This document shows, piece after piece, positions 1 through 7,439 of a DNA stretch of 8,907 nucleotides. The notes below the pieces were generated by a model. It was given only the letters and a program-made list of their open reading frames with translations, had not been told where the DNA came from and searched no databases. The DNA lies in contig PMCG01000047.1 in NCBI GenBank assembly GCA_003155335.1, positions 22,298 to 31,204 of the forward strand. Reading direction: 5' to 3'. This stretch comes from Acidobacteriota bacterium (GTDB taxonomy: Bacteria > Acidobacteriota > Vicinamibacteria > Fen-336). Both the position numbers and the translations under genes were made by a program. Positions within the stretch are counted from its first letter, which is position 1; every line of letters starts with the position of its first letter.

Positions 1-2
1 CC

Positions 3-3000
3 AGCGCGGCCATTCTCGATACCTACAGCGTGACCACCGCCCTGGCAGCGAGCAGCGACCAGCTCCACGTCGAGAACACGGTGCTCGTCGAGCCCACGAC
101 AACCGTCAACCTCGAGTCGAACAACTACGGAATGTTCACGGTGACGAACGACACCGGCACGCAGGACAACCGTGCGATCCAGTGGCGCGTGGCAGACTTC
201 ATGGGCTGGAACACCAACCCACTGGCGCTGCCACGCGACCCGGCCTCGCCAGTGCGAGTGTATTTGCCAAACGCCTACGCGCCCGTCACCGGAAACCCGA
301 ACGCCACGGCCCCGCTCGAGGCCCGCCTGGCCGTCAGCGCTCGCGTATTGAGTGGCACCAACCCGCCGCAGGTCGGCCAAGTCACGACGTACCTCCTCAC
401 CGCCAGTGTCGACAATCTGACGGGCCGCGCGATCAAAAACGTCGCCATCACGATTCCGCTCGTGACCGGCGCGGCGTATGTCGCCGGCACAGCGACCGCC
501 ATCGTCGACGGCGTTGCCACCACGCCTCCCGGAGCCGTCTGTGCCGAGGCCACCGGCGCCGGCTATCGGAGCTGCACGTTCGCGACGCTCGCTGCGGGGA
601 GTGTTGCGACCTATCAACTCACGGTCAGCGACACGCCGACGGTGACCGGATTGCGCCGCATCACCGGCGCCACGACGACGCGCGCGGCGCAGATGACCAC
701 GCTGACCTTTGCCGGCGCGCTGGCCACGGCCACCACGACGGCAGCGCATGGTTTCCAGACCGGCGACTACGTGACGATGTCGGGAGCGGAGCAGGCGGGC
801 TACGACGGCCTGTTCCAGATCACGGTGACGGGCGCCACGACCTTCACCTATACGCCCGTAGGGACTCCGGTCACGCCTGCGACGGGAGCGACGATCCTCG
901 CGACGGTTCCGGGTTGCCCGGCGGCTGCAGATGGTCCCGTGTGCGCTACGTACACGCCATCCTTCAGCTCGACGACCTACACACGCACCGAGACACTCGG
1001 GCCGCTGTGTCCGCTCACCGTCTACGTCACGCCGACGAACATCAACCTGGGTGTCACCAAGACGGTGGCACCCAATCCGGTCACGGCCGGCCAGAACCTC
1101 ACGTACACACTGACCGTCACGAACCCGGCAGGCTCCGGCACGGCCAGCAACGTGATCCTCTCGGACACGCTGCCCGCCAACACGACCTTCCGGTCCGTGA
1201 CCGCGCCCGCCACGTGGACCTGCGCCTCACCCCCTGTCGGCACGCGCGGGACCGTGACGTGTACGATCGCCGGCTTGGCTGCTGGCACAGGAACCACCTT
1301 TACGATCGTCGCGCGCGTCGATCCCACTGCCAGCGGGACGATCAGCAACACGGCGAACGTCTCGGCCCTGGGAACGGACACGGATCCGTCGAACAACTCG
1401 GCGACCGTCACGGTGAACGTCAACGCGCCCGCCGCCTCTGCCGATCTTTCTATTGCCAAGAGCGCGGCCCCGGCCGCTGTCGTCGCTGGGTCCGACGTCA
1501 CGTACACGATGACCGTGACCAACAACGGACCGTCGTCCGCCGCAGCGCCGACCCTCAGCGACCAGACACCTCGCTTCGGGACTACGTATCCCACCACGTT
1601 CCGCGCGCTCACAGCGCCTGCGGGCTGGACATGCGTCACGCCGGCCGTGGGCGCCACCGGCAACATCACCTGCACGGCCTCCGGGGCCATGGCCGCGGAC
1701 CAGACGGCGACGTTCGTGCTGGTGGCGCGCACCGCCGCCACCTCCCCCACTGGCACGGTGATCGGGAACACCGGCCTGACGGGAACAGGGGCGACGATCG
1801 CTTCGACGACGACGGATCCCGTGGCCGGCAACAACGCCGCGACGGCGTCGTCAACGGTGGGCGCTGCCGCCGCCACGCCGACCTGCGCCACGCCCACTCG
1901 CGACGGCAACGGCGGCACGCTTCAGGGCGTCCTCAACACCTACTACCCCGGCACAGCCACGGCGACCGCGGGAGCCACCTCGATCAACGTGGGCACACCC
2001 ACCGGCAGCACGACGCCCATCGCCTCGGGCGACTTGCTGCTCGTCATGCAGATGCAGGACGCCACGATCAACTCCACGAATAGCGGCGCCTACGGCGACG
2101 GCGTCGCAGGGGACCCGGCCAGCGGCTACACGAGCCTCAACGGCACGGGCCGCTACGAGTTCGTGCGCGCCACGAGCGCGGTCGCGGGCGGAGCGGTGAG
2201 CGTGACGGCGCTCGCCAACACATACACGTCGACGTTTGCTGTCAGTTCGATCACCCAAGCCGCGGGTGTGGCGACGGTGACGACGGCCGTGCCCCATGGA
2301 CTAGTGACCGGCAACGTAGTCACAATCGCGGGGGCCACACTGGCTGGCTACAACATCGACAGCCCGGTGACGGTCACGAGCGCGACCACGTTCACCTATG
2401 TGGTTCTGACGACCCTGGCCACACCGGCGACGGGCACGATCACGGGAACGCTCTCGTCAGCAGCGTCCACGCCGCTGGTTCTCGCGAGCCTGCCGCGGCC
2501 AGGCGGCACGACAGTGACGGCGACGACCACGGCCGCGCATGGGCTGGCCGTGGGAGACACGGTCACGATCGCCGGTGTGACGTCCACTGCACCGACTACC
2601 TACAACGGCACATTCGCGGTCGTCACGGTTCCGAGCACAACAACATTCACCTACACCGTCTCGGCTCGTCCGGGCGGAGCCGGCAATGTCGCAGCGGCCA
2701 CCCTCACGCGCTATGAAGGTCAAGGCCAGCGCAGCTTCCAGATCGTGCGCGTGCCGCAGTACGCCACGGCGACTCTCGGCTCGACGCTCACGGCAGCGCC
2801 GTGGAGCGGTTCGACGGGCGGCATCCTCGCCCTCGATGTGGCCAGCACCCTTGACTTGGGCGGGGCCACGGTCGACGTCTCGGGCGACGGCTTCCGCGGC
2901 GGCGGCGGGCGACGGCTCACTGGCGGCGCTGACGCGAACACCGACTACCGGACCCTCTCCACCGTCGACGACAACGGCTCGAAGGGTGAAGGAATCGCAG

Positions 3001-6000
3001 GTACGCCCCGCTACATCTGGGACCAGATGACCAACACGCTGGTCGACAACGTCTCCGAGGGCTACCCGAACGGCAGTTATGCCCGTGGTGCGCCGGGCAA
3101 TGCCGGCGGCGGCAGCACCGACGGCAACCCTGTTGCCAACGATCAGAACTCGGGCGGAGGTGGCGGCGGCAACGGTGGCATCGGCGGACAAGGCGGCAAC
3201 TCCTGGCAATCCAACCTGGCGACGGGCGGCTTCGGGGGATCGGCGTTCGCGCCAGCGGCGCGCGTGACGCAGATTGCGCTGGGCGGCGGCGGCGGGGCCG
3301 GCACGCGCAACAATTCCAGCGGCGTGCACTCCAGCGGCGGCACGGGCGGCGGGATGATCTTCATCCGCGCAGCCTCAGTCACTGGAACGGGCACGCTAGT
3401 GGCCAACGGCTGGGACGGCCTGCTCGCCGAGAACGACGGCGCCGGCGGCGGCGGCGGCGGCGGCACGATCTTCGTCTCAGCGATGGCCGGCAACCTCAGC
3501 GGCCTGATAGCCAACGCACGCGGCGGGGACGGCGGCGACGCCTGGCCGACGCAGGACGGCACGGACTACCCTGGCAACCGCCACGGCCCTGGCGGCGGTG
3601 GCGCAGGAGGCGTGATCCTGCTGTCCTCGGCGGCGGGCCTGACCGATGTCAGCGGCGGAGCGAATGGCACGACCACGGCCGCCCTGGATCCCTACAACGC
3701 GACGCCAGGCGCAGTGGGCGTCGTCGCCACCATCGCGCCTTCAGCCATACCAGGCGTGGACTCGGGCGCCGAGTGCACAGCGGAGCTGTCCATCTCAAAG
3801 ACCCCAGTGCCCTCCTCGCCGACCGCAGCTCAGGCTACCTACAACATCGTCGTCACCAACAACGGCTTCCGCACAGCGACCAACGTGACGGTGGTGGACC
3901 CACTCCCCATCCCGCCCGTGACCTACGTCTCGGCAACGCCGAGCCAGGGCGGTCCGTGCACGTTCGCCTCGCCGACTGTCACCTGCATCCTCGGCAGCAT
4001 CGCCAACGGCGCTAGCGCGGTCGTGACGGTCGTGGTCAACTCGGCGGGCGGCTCGGCGCCGAGCAACACCGCCACCGTCAGCCAGACCGAGACAGACCCC
4101 GCCGGTGGAGACAACTCGAGCACCAGCGGCGCGGCCGCCGATCTCGCAGTCACTCTCAGCGGCGCCCCTGAACCCGTTGCGGCCGGTCAGGTGTTGACCT
4201 ACACCGCTTCCGTCCAGAACAACGGACCCAACGCGGCCACTGCTGCCCAGTTCACGCTGGCCTTGCCGGCCATGACCACGTTCAACACGCTCCTAGAACC
4301 TGCCGGGTGGACGTGCACGACCCCGGCGCTCGGCGCCGCGGGAACCGTGACCTGCACGCGCAGCAGCAACATGCCCGTTCTGGCGCTCGAGACCTTCCGC
4401 ATCGCAGTGCTCGTCAGCAGCGATGCGCCACCCAACACCGCGCTGGTCGCGACCGCACAAGTGACGAGCGCAGGCGACACCAACCCGTCGAACAACGCTG
4501 CCACGACCGAGAACCACGTGACGGAATCCGTGGTGCTCCTGACGCGGGCCGCCATTCACGGCGTGCGCGTCGATCCCGCTCTCGGACTTGTCGAGTTTGC
4601 GACCGGATGGCAGCGCCAGACTCTGGCCTTCAATCTCTACGCAGCTCCCAGCCCCGACGGCCCGGCAATCGGCCAGGCGCCGCTCAACGACAGGCCCATT
4701 CGTGCGCCGCGAGCCACGACGCTCACCCCCACGCTCTACCGTTGCGAACTCCCATCCTTCACGGCCACGCACCTCTGGATCGAGGAGATCGAGAGCGGCG
4801 GGCGCCAGAATCTCATGGGACCCTTCCCCGTTGCTGACGCTCACTCGGCCGCCGTCTTGGCGCGTCTCGAGAGCGCGGCCGACGCCAGCGGCACAGGTAC
4901 CGTGGCCCTTGACGCTGGGTGCACGGCGCGCCTGCTTCCGTCAGCCGCAGTGGCGCCGCCACGCCCGCTCAGCGACACGCTCCTGGCGGAGACTCTTACG
5001 CCGGTCGAGGAGGGCCTCGCTGCGACGGTCACGCCTTCTCGGGTCACCCCCACGGCGCCTGCCGTCGTATCCACGCCGCCTAGCACGACTGGCAACACGT
5101 TCCTCGCGGGAGCGAGGTCGAGCTTCCTTGCGCCACAGTCCGCGCTCGCAGCCGTCGCGGACAGTTCGACCGCCGCGTCCGACCCGTCCTCAGTCAGCCG
5201 CAATGGGCTGCGGGTGGAGTTCGATCAGCCTGGCGAGGCCCGGCTCACGCGCGCCACGCTCCTCGCGGCCGGTCTCCCAACAGACGTCCCGCTGACATCG
5301 ATAAGCGTCTCATCGGCGGGAGAGCCGGTCCCCACGCAGCTCATCGACGCAGTCGGACAGCCTCGAGTGCTTGCCTTCACAGTCGCACCGAGCTCGACTG
5401 TGTACACCTCGCGCAGCGTCTACGTGTTGAAATGGAACCCCGCGCTGCCCCCCATGCGCGTGCCTCTCACTTACGAGGGCGACGCCCCCTGGAACGGCTG
5501 TGTGCGCGTCGAGAAATCGACGCTCTACGTGGCCTCGGTGCCGTTGGGCAGTGACCCCTGGCTGTGGGACGTCTTGACGAGCGACGGTTCCACTTGGCCG
5601 GACTACAACCCGCAGCTGGGCTCCTTCACGCTGCCGCCGCTGCGTCCAACGGCAGACAGCGTCCCGGTGCTGATCCGTCTCATCGGTATGAGTCCCAACC
5701 GCCACCAGGTCGGGGCATCCATCAACGGCGTGTCTGTCGGCACGATCGCCTTTGAGGGCATCGGTCCCGCGCTGCTTCGAGGAACGATCCCGCGCTCTGC
5801 CCTGCGAGATGGCAGTGACCCGAGCGCGCACAATGACCTGGCATTGAGCTACACCTCCGACGCGCCTGCGGACAGCCCAGGGATCGTCTACCTCGATCAC
5901 CTTGATTTCTTCGTGCCTCGCCTGCTCACCGCGGCCCCCGCGGCCATCGTGGCTCCGAAGCGCATCACACGCTTCTATCCGCAACTGCCTCCGCTTGACA

Positions 6001-7052
6001 CCACCGACTACATGATCGTCACTCACCCGCAGTTCGCGGCCCAGGCCCAGCGTCTGGCCAACCTCAAGATGGCGGATGGCTACCACGCCACTGTGGTCGA
6101 TGTCGAGCGCGTTTACGACACATACAGCGCAGGGTACGCCGATGCCGCGGCCGTCCGCGCCCTCATCCGTGGTGTGCACCGGCAGGCGCCTTTGCGCTAC
6201 GTCCTTCTCTTCGGCGACGACACTTTCGACTATCACGACTACGTCGGAACAGGGGCTGTGTCATATGTCCCCTCGCTCTACGGTTGGGACGGCGAGTTCG
6301 GCCGCGTCCCTTCGGAAACGCTCTATGCGGACGTAGACGACAACGGCACTCCCGACATCGCCATCGGCCGCCTGCCGGCCAAGACCGAGGCCGAGGCCGC
6401 AATCCTCGTCGACAAGATCGCTCGCCAGGATGCCTGGCGCGCGCGGGCAGGACGGCATCTCTTTGTGGTGGATCGCGACGATCCCACACCGGGCACGCCG
6501 TCTTTCGTGCTCGAGTCGATGCGCATGGCCAAGCAGCTCGGGCCGGCGTCGATCACCTGGGCGGATGCGTCGCAAGGCACAGGGCCAGCGCGCGACGCGC
6601 TCTTCGGCGCCATGCAGCAGGGTGTGGGCTTCACGCACGTCTTCGCCCACGGCGCGCCGTGGCAGTGGGGCAATGCGAGCCTGCTCGACGTGGACGACGT
6701 CACAGGCGTGAACGGCGCCGCACCAGCCTTGCCCGACGGACCGGAGACCGTTGTGCTCACCTGGGCCTGCGAGGCTCAGCTCTACACCTACTTGTGGGGC
6801 GATTCGATCAACGAGGCGCTGCTACTGCGGAAGGGCGGCGGCGCGCTCGCGGCCTTTGGCCCTGCCGGCATCGCCGACCTTGCCGTGCAGGCCACGCTCT
6901 ACGAGCGCCTCTACACCGAGCTGCGTACCGCGCCAACGCTCGGCATCGCGATCCAGCGCGCCAAGTCGCGGGCGCTCAAGGAAGATCCGCGCGCATGGCC
7001 GGCTGTGGCCGGCTGGAATCTGCTGGGAGACCCGTCGTTGCCCCTGCGCTAA
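3..7052 (+). CDS. Giant modular exoprotein: DUF11 repeats, Gly-rich block, C-terminal peptidase C25 (5' partial)
   Basis: Probably a cell-surface or secreted adhesin-protease. The frame is open to the left edge, so the true start and any signal peptide lie outside; the GTG at 30 is only the first in-window start-like codon and is used here as residue 1. Modules by residue: DUF11-like repeats about 96-220, 338-469 and 471-611; an HGF/FTYT module at about 228-290; a segment at 617-735 containing GDLLLVMQMQDA; two more HGL modules at about 736-890; a domain continuing with RSFQIVRVPQY; a Gly-rich block at 941-1211; DUF11 repeats at 1251-1370 and 1370-1500; a fibronectin-like segment at about 1505-1620 (VEFATGWQRQTLAFNLY); a Ser/Thr/Pro/Ala-rich linker at 1634-1726; a beta-rich pre-protease region from 1725; and a C25 peptidase at 1993-2340. 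The chain stops right after LLGDPSLPLR, so no C-terminal sorting domain, LPXTG motif or autotransporter barrel follows. Export must depend on the missing N-terminus. The reading frame is certain; the adhesin role is inference. Confidence 0.93.
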   Translation, partial: SAAILDTYSVTTALAASSDQLHVENTVLVEPTTTVNLESNNYGMFTVTNDTGTQDNRAIQWRVADFMGWNTNPLALPRDPASPVRVYLPNAYAPVTGNPNATAPLEARLAVSARVLSGTNPPQVGQVTTYLLTASVDNLTGRAIKNVAITIPLVTGAAYVAGTATAIVDGVATTPPGAVCAEATGAGYRSCTFATLAAGSVATYQLTVSDTPTVTGLRRITGATTTRAAQMTTLTFAGALATATTTAAHGFQTGDYVTMSGAEQAGYDGLFQITVTGATTFTYTPVGTPVTPATGATILATVPGCPAAADGPVCATYTPSFSSTTYTRTETLGPLCPLTVYVTPTNINLGVTKTVAPNPVTAGQNLTYTLTVTNPAGSGTASNVILSDTLPANTTFRSVTAPATWTCASPPVGTRGTVTCTIAGLAAGTGTTFTIVARVDPTASGTISNTANVSALGTDTDPSNNSATVTVNVNAPAASADLSIAKSAAPAAVVAGSDVTYTMTVTNNGPSSAAAPTLSDQTPRFGTTYPTTFRALTAPAGWTCVTPAVGATGNITCTASGAMAADQTATFVLVARTAATSPTGTVIGNTGLTGTGATIASTTTDPVAGNNAATASSTVGAAAATPTCATPTRDGNGGTLQGVLNTYYPGTATATAGATSINVGTPTGSTTPIASGDLLLVMQMQDATINSTNSGAYGDGVAGDPASGYTSLNGTGRYEFVRATSAVAGGAVSVTALANTYTSTFAVSSITQAAGVATVTTAVPHGLVTGNVVTIAGATLAGYNIDSPVTVTSATTFTYVVLTTLATPATGTITGTLSSAASTPLVLASLPRPGGTTVTATTTAAHGLAVGDTVTIAGVTSTAPTTYNGTFAVVTVPSTTTFTYTVSARPGGAGNVAAATLTRYEGQGQRSFQIVRVPQYATATLGSTLTAAPWSGSTGGILALDVASTLDLGGATVDVSGDGFRGGGGRRLTGGADANTDYRTLSTVDDNGSKGEGIAGTPRYIWDQMTNTLVDNVSEGYPNGSYARGAPGNAGGGSTDGNPVANDQNSGGGGGGNGGIGGQGGNSWQSNLATGGFGGSAFAPAARVTQIALGGGGGAGTRNNSSGVHSSGGTGGGMIFIRAASVTGTGTLVANGWDGLLAENDGAGGGGGGGTIFVSAMAGNLSGLIANARGGDGGDAWPTQDGTDYPGNRHGPGGGGAGGVILLSSAAGLTDVSGGANGTTTAALDPYNATPGAVGVVATIAPSAIPGVDSGAECTAELSISKTPVPSSPTAAQATYNIVVTNNGFRTATNVTVVDPLPIPPVTYVSATPSQGGPCTFASPTVTCILGSIANGASAVVTVVVNSAGGSAPSNTATVSQTETDPAGGDNSSTSGAAADLAVTLSGAPEPVAAGQVLTYTASVQNNGPNAATAAQFTLALPAMTTFNTLLEPAGWTCTTPALGAAGTVTCTRSSNMPVLALETFRIAVLVSSDAPPNTALVATAQVTSAGDTNPSNNAATTENHVTESVVLLTRAAIHGVRVDPALGLVEFATGWQRQTLAFNLYAAPSPDGPAIGQAPLNDRPIRAPRATTLTPTLYRCELPSFTATHLWIEEIESGGRQNLMGPFPVADAHSAAVLARLESAADASGTGTVALDAGCTARLLPSAAVAPPRPLSDTLLAETLTPVEEGLAATVTPSRVTPTAPAVVSTPPSTTGNTFLAGARSSFLAPQSALAAVADSSTAASDPSSVSRNGLRVEFDQPGEARLTRATLLAAGLPTDVPLTSISVSSAGEPVPTQLIDAVGQPRVLAFTVAPSSTVYTSRSVYVLKWNPALPPMRVPLTYEGDAPWNGCVRVEKSTLYVASVPLGSDPWLWDVLTSDGSTWPDYNPQLGSFTLPPLRPTADSVPVLIRLIGMSPNRHQVGASINGVSVGTIAFEGIGPALLRGTIPRSALRDGSDPSAHNDLALSYTSDAPADSPGIVYLDHLDFFVPRLLTAAPAAIVAPKRITRFYPQLPPLDTTDYMIVTHPQFAAQAQRLANLKMADGYHATVVDVERVYDTYSAGYADAAAVRALIRGVHRQAPLRYVLLFGDDTFDYHDYVGTGAVSYVPSLYGWDGEFGRVPSETLYADVDDNGTPDIAIGRLPAKTEAEAAILVDKIARQDAWRARAGRHLFVVDRDDPTPGTPSFVLESMRMAKQLGPASITWADASQGTGPARDALFGAMQQGVGFTHVFAHGAPWQWGNASLLDVDDVTGVNGAAPALPDGPETVVLTWACEAQLYTYLWGDSINEALLLRKGGGALAAFGPAGIADLAVQATLYERLYTELRTAPTLGIAIQRAKSRALKEDPRAWPAVAGWNLLGDPSLPLR
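312..690 (+). repeat. DUF11-like repeat 1 (within giant exoprotein)
   Basis: Encodes a beta-sandwich-type repeat with the DUF11 pattern: a Val-rich first strand, VGQVTTYLLTASVDN, then NVAITIPL and a closing strand (SVATYQLTVSD). It has a Cys pair at residues 171 and 182. It is more divergent than the later copies. It is followed by a Thr/Ala-rich stretch into which HGF module 1 is placed. DUF11 repeats are typically stalks in bacterial surface proteins. Confidence 0.6.
711..890 (+). repeat. HGF/FTYT module, copy 1
   Basis: Encodes about 60 residues with the pattern AAHGFQTGDYVTMSG, a Tyr-Asp-Gly turn, FQITVTGATTFTYT, and a Thr/Pro/Gly tail (residues about 228-290; HGF at 240-242, FTYT at 272-275). 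Two further copies of the same pattern lie about 1.5 kb downstream in the same gene. I know similar HGL...GD.VTI.G...YNGTF...TTFTYT segments from phage tail and other repetitive exoproteins, but cannot name the domain. The flanks (TGATTTRA before, VPGCPAAADGPVC after) look like one domain split by this module. Confidence 0.7.
1041..1863 (+). repeat. DUF11 repeats 2 and 3 (tandem)
   Basis: Encodes two back-to-back DUF11 repeats, residues 338-469 and 471-611. Each opens with a L.(V/I).K...P..V.AG pattern, has a Y(T)(L/M)TVTN strand, an SD.(L/T)P turn, a WTC....G..G.(V/I)TCT Cys pair (398/411 and 535/548, each with 12 residues between), and ends in TDP..(G/S)NN. The second begins ADLSIAKSAAP and carries the full NNGPS signature. 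These are the clearest repeats of the protein and support an extended extracellular stalk with disulfides. Confidence 0.85.
2235..2690 (+). repeat. HGL/FTYT modules, copies 2 and 3 (tandem)
   Basis: Encodes two tandem modules. Copy 2 has PHGLVTGNVVTIAGA (His 756) and ATTFTYV (Phe 788). Copy 3 has AAHGLAVGDTVTIAGV (His 837), YNGTFAVVTV and TTFTYT (Phe 873). The copies match each other and copy 1 at the protein level but are well diverged in DNA, so the duplication is old. They separate a segment ending in LANTYT from one starting with GQGQRSFQIVRVPQY. Those two flanks look like the halves of a single domain. Confidence 0.72.
2850..3660 (+). other. Glycine-rich low-complexity domain (within giant exoprotein)
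   Basis: Residues about 941-1211. It starts with LDLGGATVDVSGDGFRGGGG, then carries Gly runs separated by short polar stretches (GGGGGGNGGIGGQGGNS, then ALGGGGGAG, then GAGGGGGGGTIF) and repeated strand-like pieces such as MIFIRAASV, TIFVSAMAG and VILLSSAAG. The alternation of Gly-rich turns with short hydrophobic strands suggests a repetitive beta structure rather than pure disorder. The fold is inference. Confidence 0.75.
3444..3464 (+). repeat. (GGC)7 triplet microsatellite in coding sequence
   Basis: Seven perfect GGC codons in a row encode seven glycines. Being in frame, a gain or loss of units by replication slippage would change Gly-run length without breaking the frame. A shorter, imperfect GGC run lies near 3283-3300. 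Confidence 0.9.
3780..4530 (+). repeat. DUF11 repeats 4 and 5 (tandem)
   Basis: Encodes residues 1251-1370 and about 1370-1500. Repeat 4 has AELSISKTPVP, YNIVVTNNG, VVDPLP and a shorter Cys pair (1310/1319, 8 residues between). Repeat 5 has ADLAVTLSGAP, YTASVQNNGPN and a WTC...VTCT pair (1429/1442) spaced as in repeats 2 and 3, ending in NPSNNAA. They lie between the glycine-rich block and the fibronectin-like segment that leads to the protease. Confidence 0.85.
6006..7049 (+). other. Peptidase C25 (gingipain-type) domain at C-terminus of giant exoprotein
   Basis: Residues 1993-2340. Seen in order: DYMIVTHPQF at the start (C25 domains typically open with a similar strand); RYVLLFGDDTFDYHDY (Gly2062, Asp2063, Asp2064); a YADVDDNGTPDIAIGRLPAK segment (Asp2101, Asp2103, Asp2109), the acidic strand and GR-P turn typical of C25; the candidate catalytic His in HVFAHGA (His2207, with His2203 close by); the candidate catalytic Cys in LTWACEAQ (Cys2247), 40 residues later; and NLLGDPSLPL at the end. 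C25 peptidases are clan CD cysteine proteases using a His/Cys dyad. A CHAT or caspase-like relative has a similar His-Gly/Ala-Cys core, but the upstream GDD and GRLP blocks favour C25. Substrate specificity cannot be read from the sequence. Confidence 0.85.
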
Positions 7053-7062
7053 CTGCCGCACG

Positions 7063-7082
7063 CGTCGGCCGCGCGGTCGACG
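7063..7082 (+). other. Hairpin in the gap before the PqqD-like gene
   Basis: An inverted repeat: CGTCG/CGACG arms, one G-U wobble pair, then CC/GG closing a GCGC loop, giving an 8-pair stem with a 4-base loop. It starts 10 bases after the TAA of the giant gene and ends just before the Shine-Dalgarno-like AGGAG. No T-run follows, so it is not a classical intrinsic terminator. It might slow read-through, protect the upstream mRNA 3' end or tune translation of the next gene. It could also be chance in GC-rich DNA. Confidence 0.4.
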
Positions 7083-7085
7083 GAT

Positions 7086-7090
7086 AGGAG
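7086..7090 (+). promoter_or_regulatory. Ribosome binding site of the PqqD-like gene
   Basis: AGGAG lies 11 bases before the ATG at 7102. The spacing is somewhat long, but this is the only good Shine-Dalgarno match in the gap, and it supports this ATG over the open frame running upstream into the giant gene's 3' end. Confidence 0.6.
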
Positions 7091-7101
7091 CGAGACGCTG
7101 C

Positions 7102-7428
7102 ATGACGAACAGCGCTGCACGACAGCCGTCCCTCGACGACGTATTCGTGCGGTCTCCCGACATCGTGGCGCGCGAGATCGCCGGCGAATGCCTGCTCGTT
7201 CCGATCGCCCATCGGGGAGCGAACCTCAACGCGATCTACAACCTTAACCGTGTGGGCGCCTTCATCTGGCGGCGCATAGACGGCCTCACGCCGGGCCATG
7301 CGATCGTCGGCGGGGTCGCGCAGCAGTTCGCCGTCGAGCCAGAACGCGCCGCGGCCGACTTCTCCGAGTTCGCCTCGCTCCTACTCTCCATCGGAGCGAT
7401 CAGCGCCGCGCTCAGTCAGCCGCGCTAG
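7102..7428 (+). CDS. PqqD family peptide chaperone / recognition-element protein
   Basis: A 108-residue protein in the size range of PqqD-like proteins (usually about 90-100). PqqD folds bind a leader or precursor peptide and present it to a modifying enzyme, as in PQQ and many ribosomal-peptide pathways. Seen here: an N-terminal strand pair VRSPDIVAREIAGECLLVPI (16-35), then the family core IYNLNRVGAFIWRRIDG (45-61, with Tyr46, Asn49, Gly52, Trp56, Asp60), a helical DNA-binding-like half (HAIVGGVAQQFAV), and the closing helix FSEFASLLLSIGAI. ATG chosen because of the AGGAG upstream and because the family's first strand begins just inside. It follows the giant peptidase gene by 49 bases and precedes the methyltransferase by 11, so an operon is likely. 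It is not a bona fide PQQ gene by context: no other pqq gene is visible. The family is confident; the pathway is unknown. Confidence 0.85.
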   Translation: MTNSAARQPSLDDVFVRSPDIVAREIAGECLLVPIAHRGANLNAIYNLNRVGAFIWRRIDGLTPGHAIVGGVAQQFAVEPERAAADFSEFASLLLSIGAISAALSQPR

Positions 7429-7439
7429 CGAGATCACTC

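Noticed and set aside
30..32. GTG as the start of the giant gene
   Set aside because: The frame is open to the left edge of the window, there is no signal peptide after it and no clear Shine-Dalgarno sequence, so it is simply an internal Val codon.
1022..1918. Long antisense open frame (298 codons), with others at 2457-3329 and 5310-6236
   Set aside because: They lie opposite confirmed coding sequence, have low-complexity Val/Ala or Arg/Gly-rich products and no recognisable domain. They are by-products of third-position GC bias.
182..2083. A 633-codon open frame on the + strand overlapping the giant gene
   Set aside because: Its product is rich in Arg, His and Asp without domain structure, as expected for a shifted frame of GC-rich coding DNA. 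The giant gene's frame carries recognisable DUF11 repeats over the same bases.
3072..3640. CRISPR array or tandem DNA repeat in the glycine-rich block
   Set aside because: The repetition is in Gly codons of variable spacing within an open frame; there are no equal-length direct repeats with unique spacers.
6006..7049. CHAT or caspase-type protease instead of C25
   Set aside because: The His-Gly and Ala-Cys-Glu core resembles CHAT domains, but the upstream LLFGDDTFDY and DIAIGRLP blocks and the LLGDPSLPL ending are typical of C25.
7053..7101. A hidden small precursor-peptide gene between the giant gene and the PqqD gene
   Set aside because: The gap is 49 bases and contains a hairpin and a ribosome binding site; there is no room for a leader-plus-core peptide with its own start signal.
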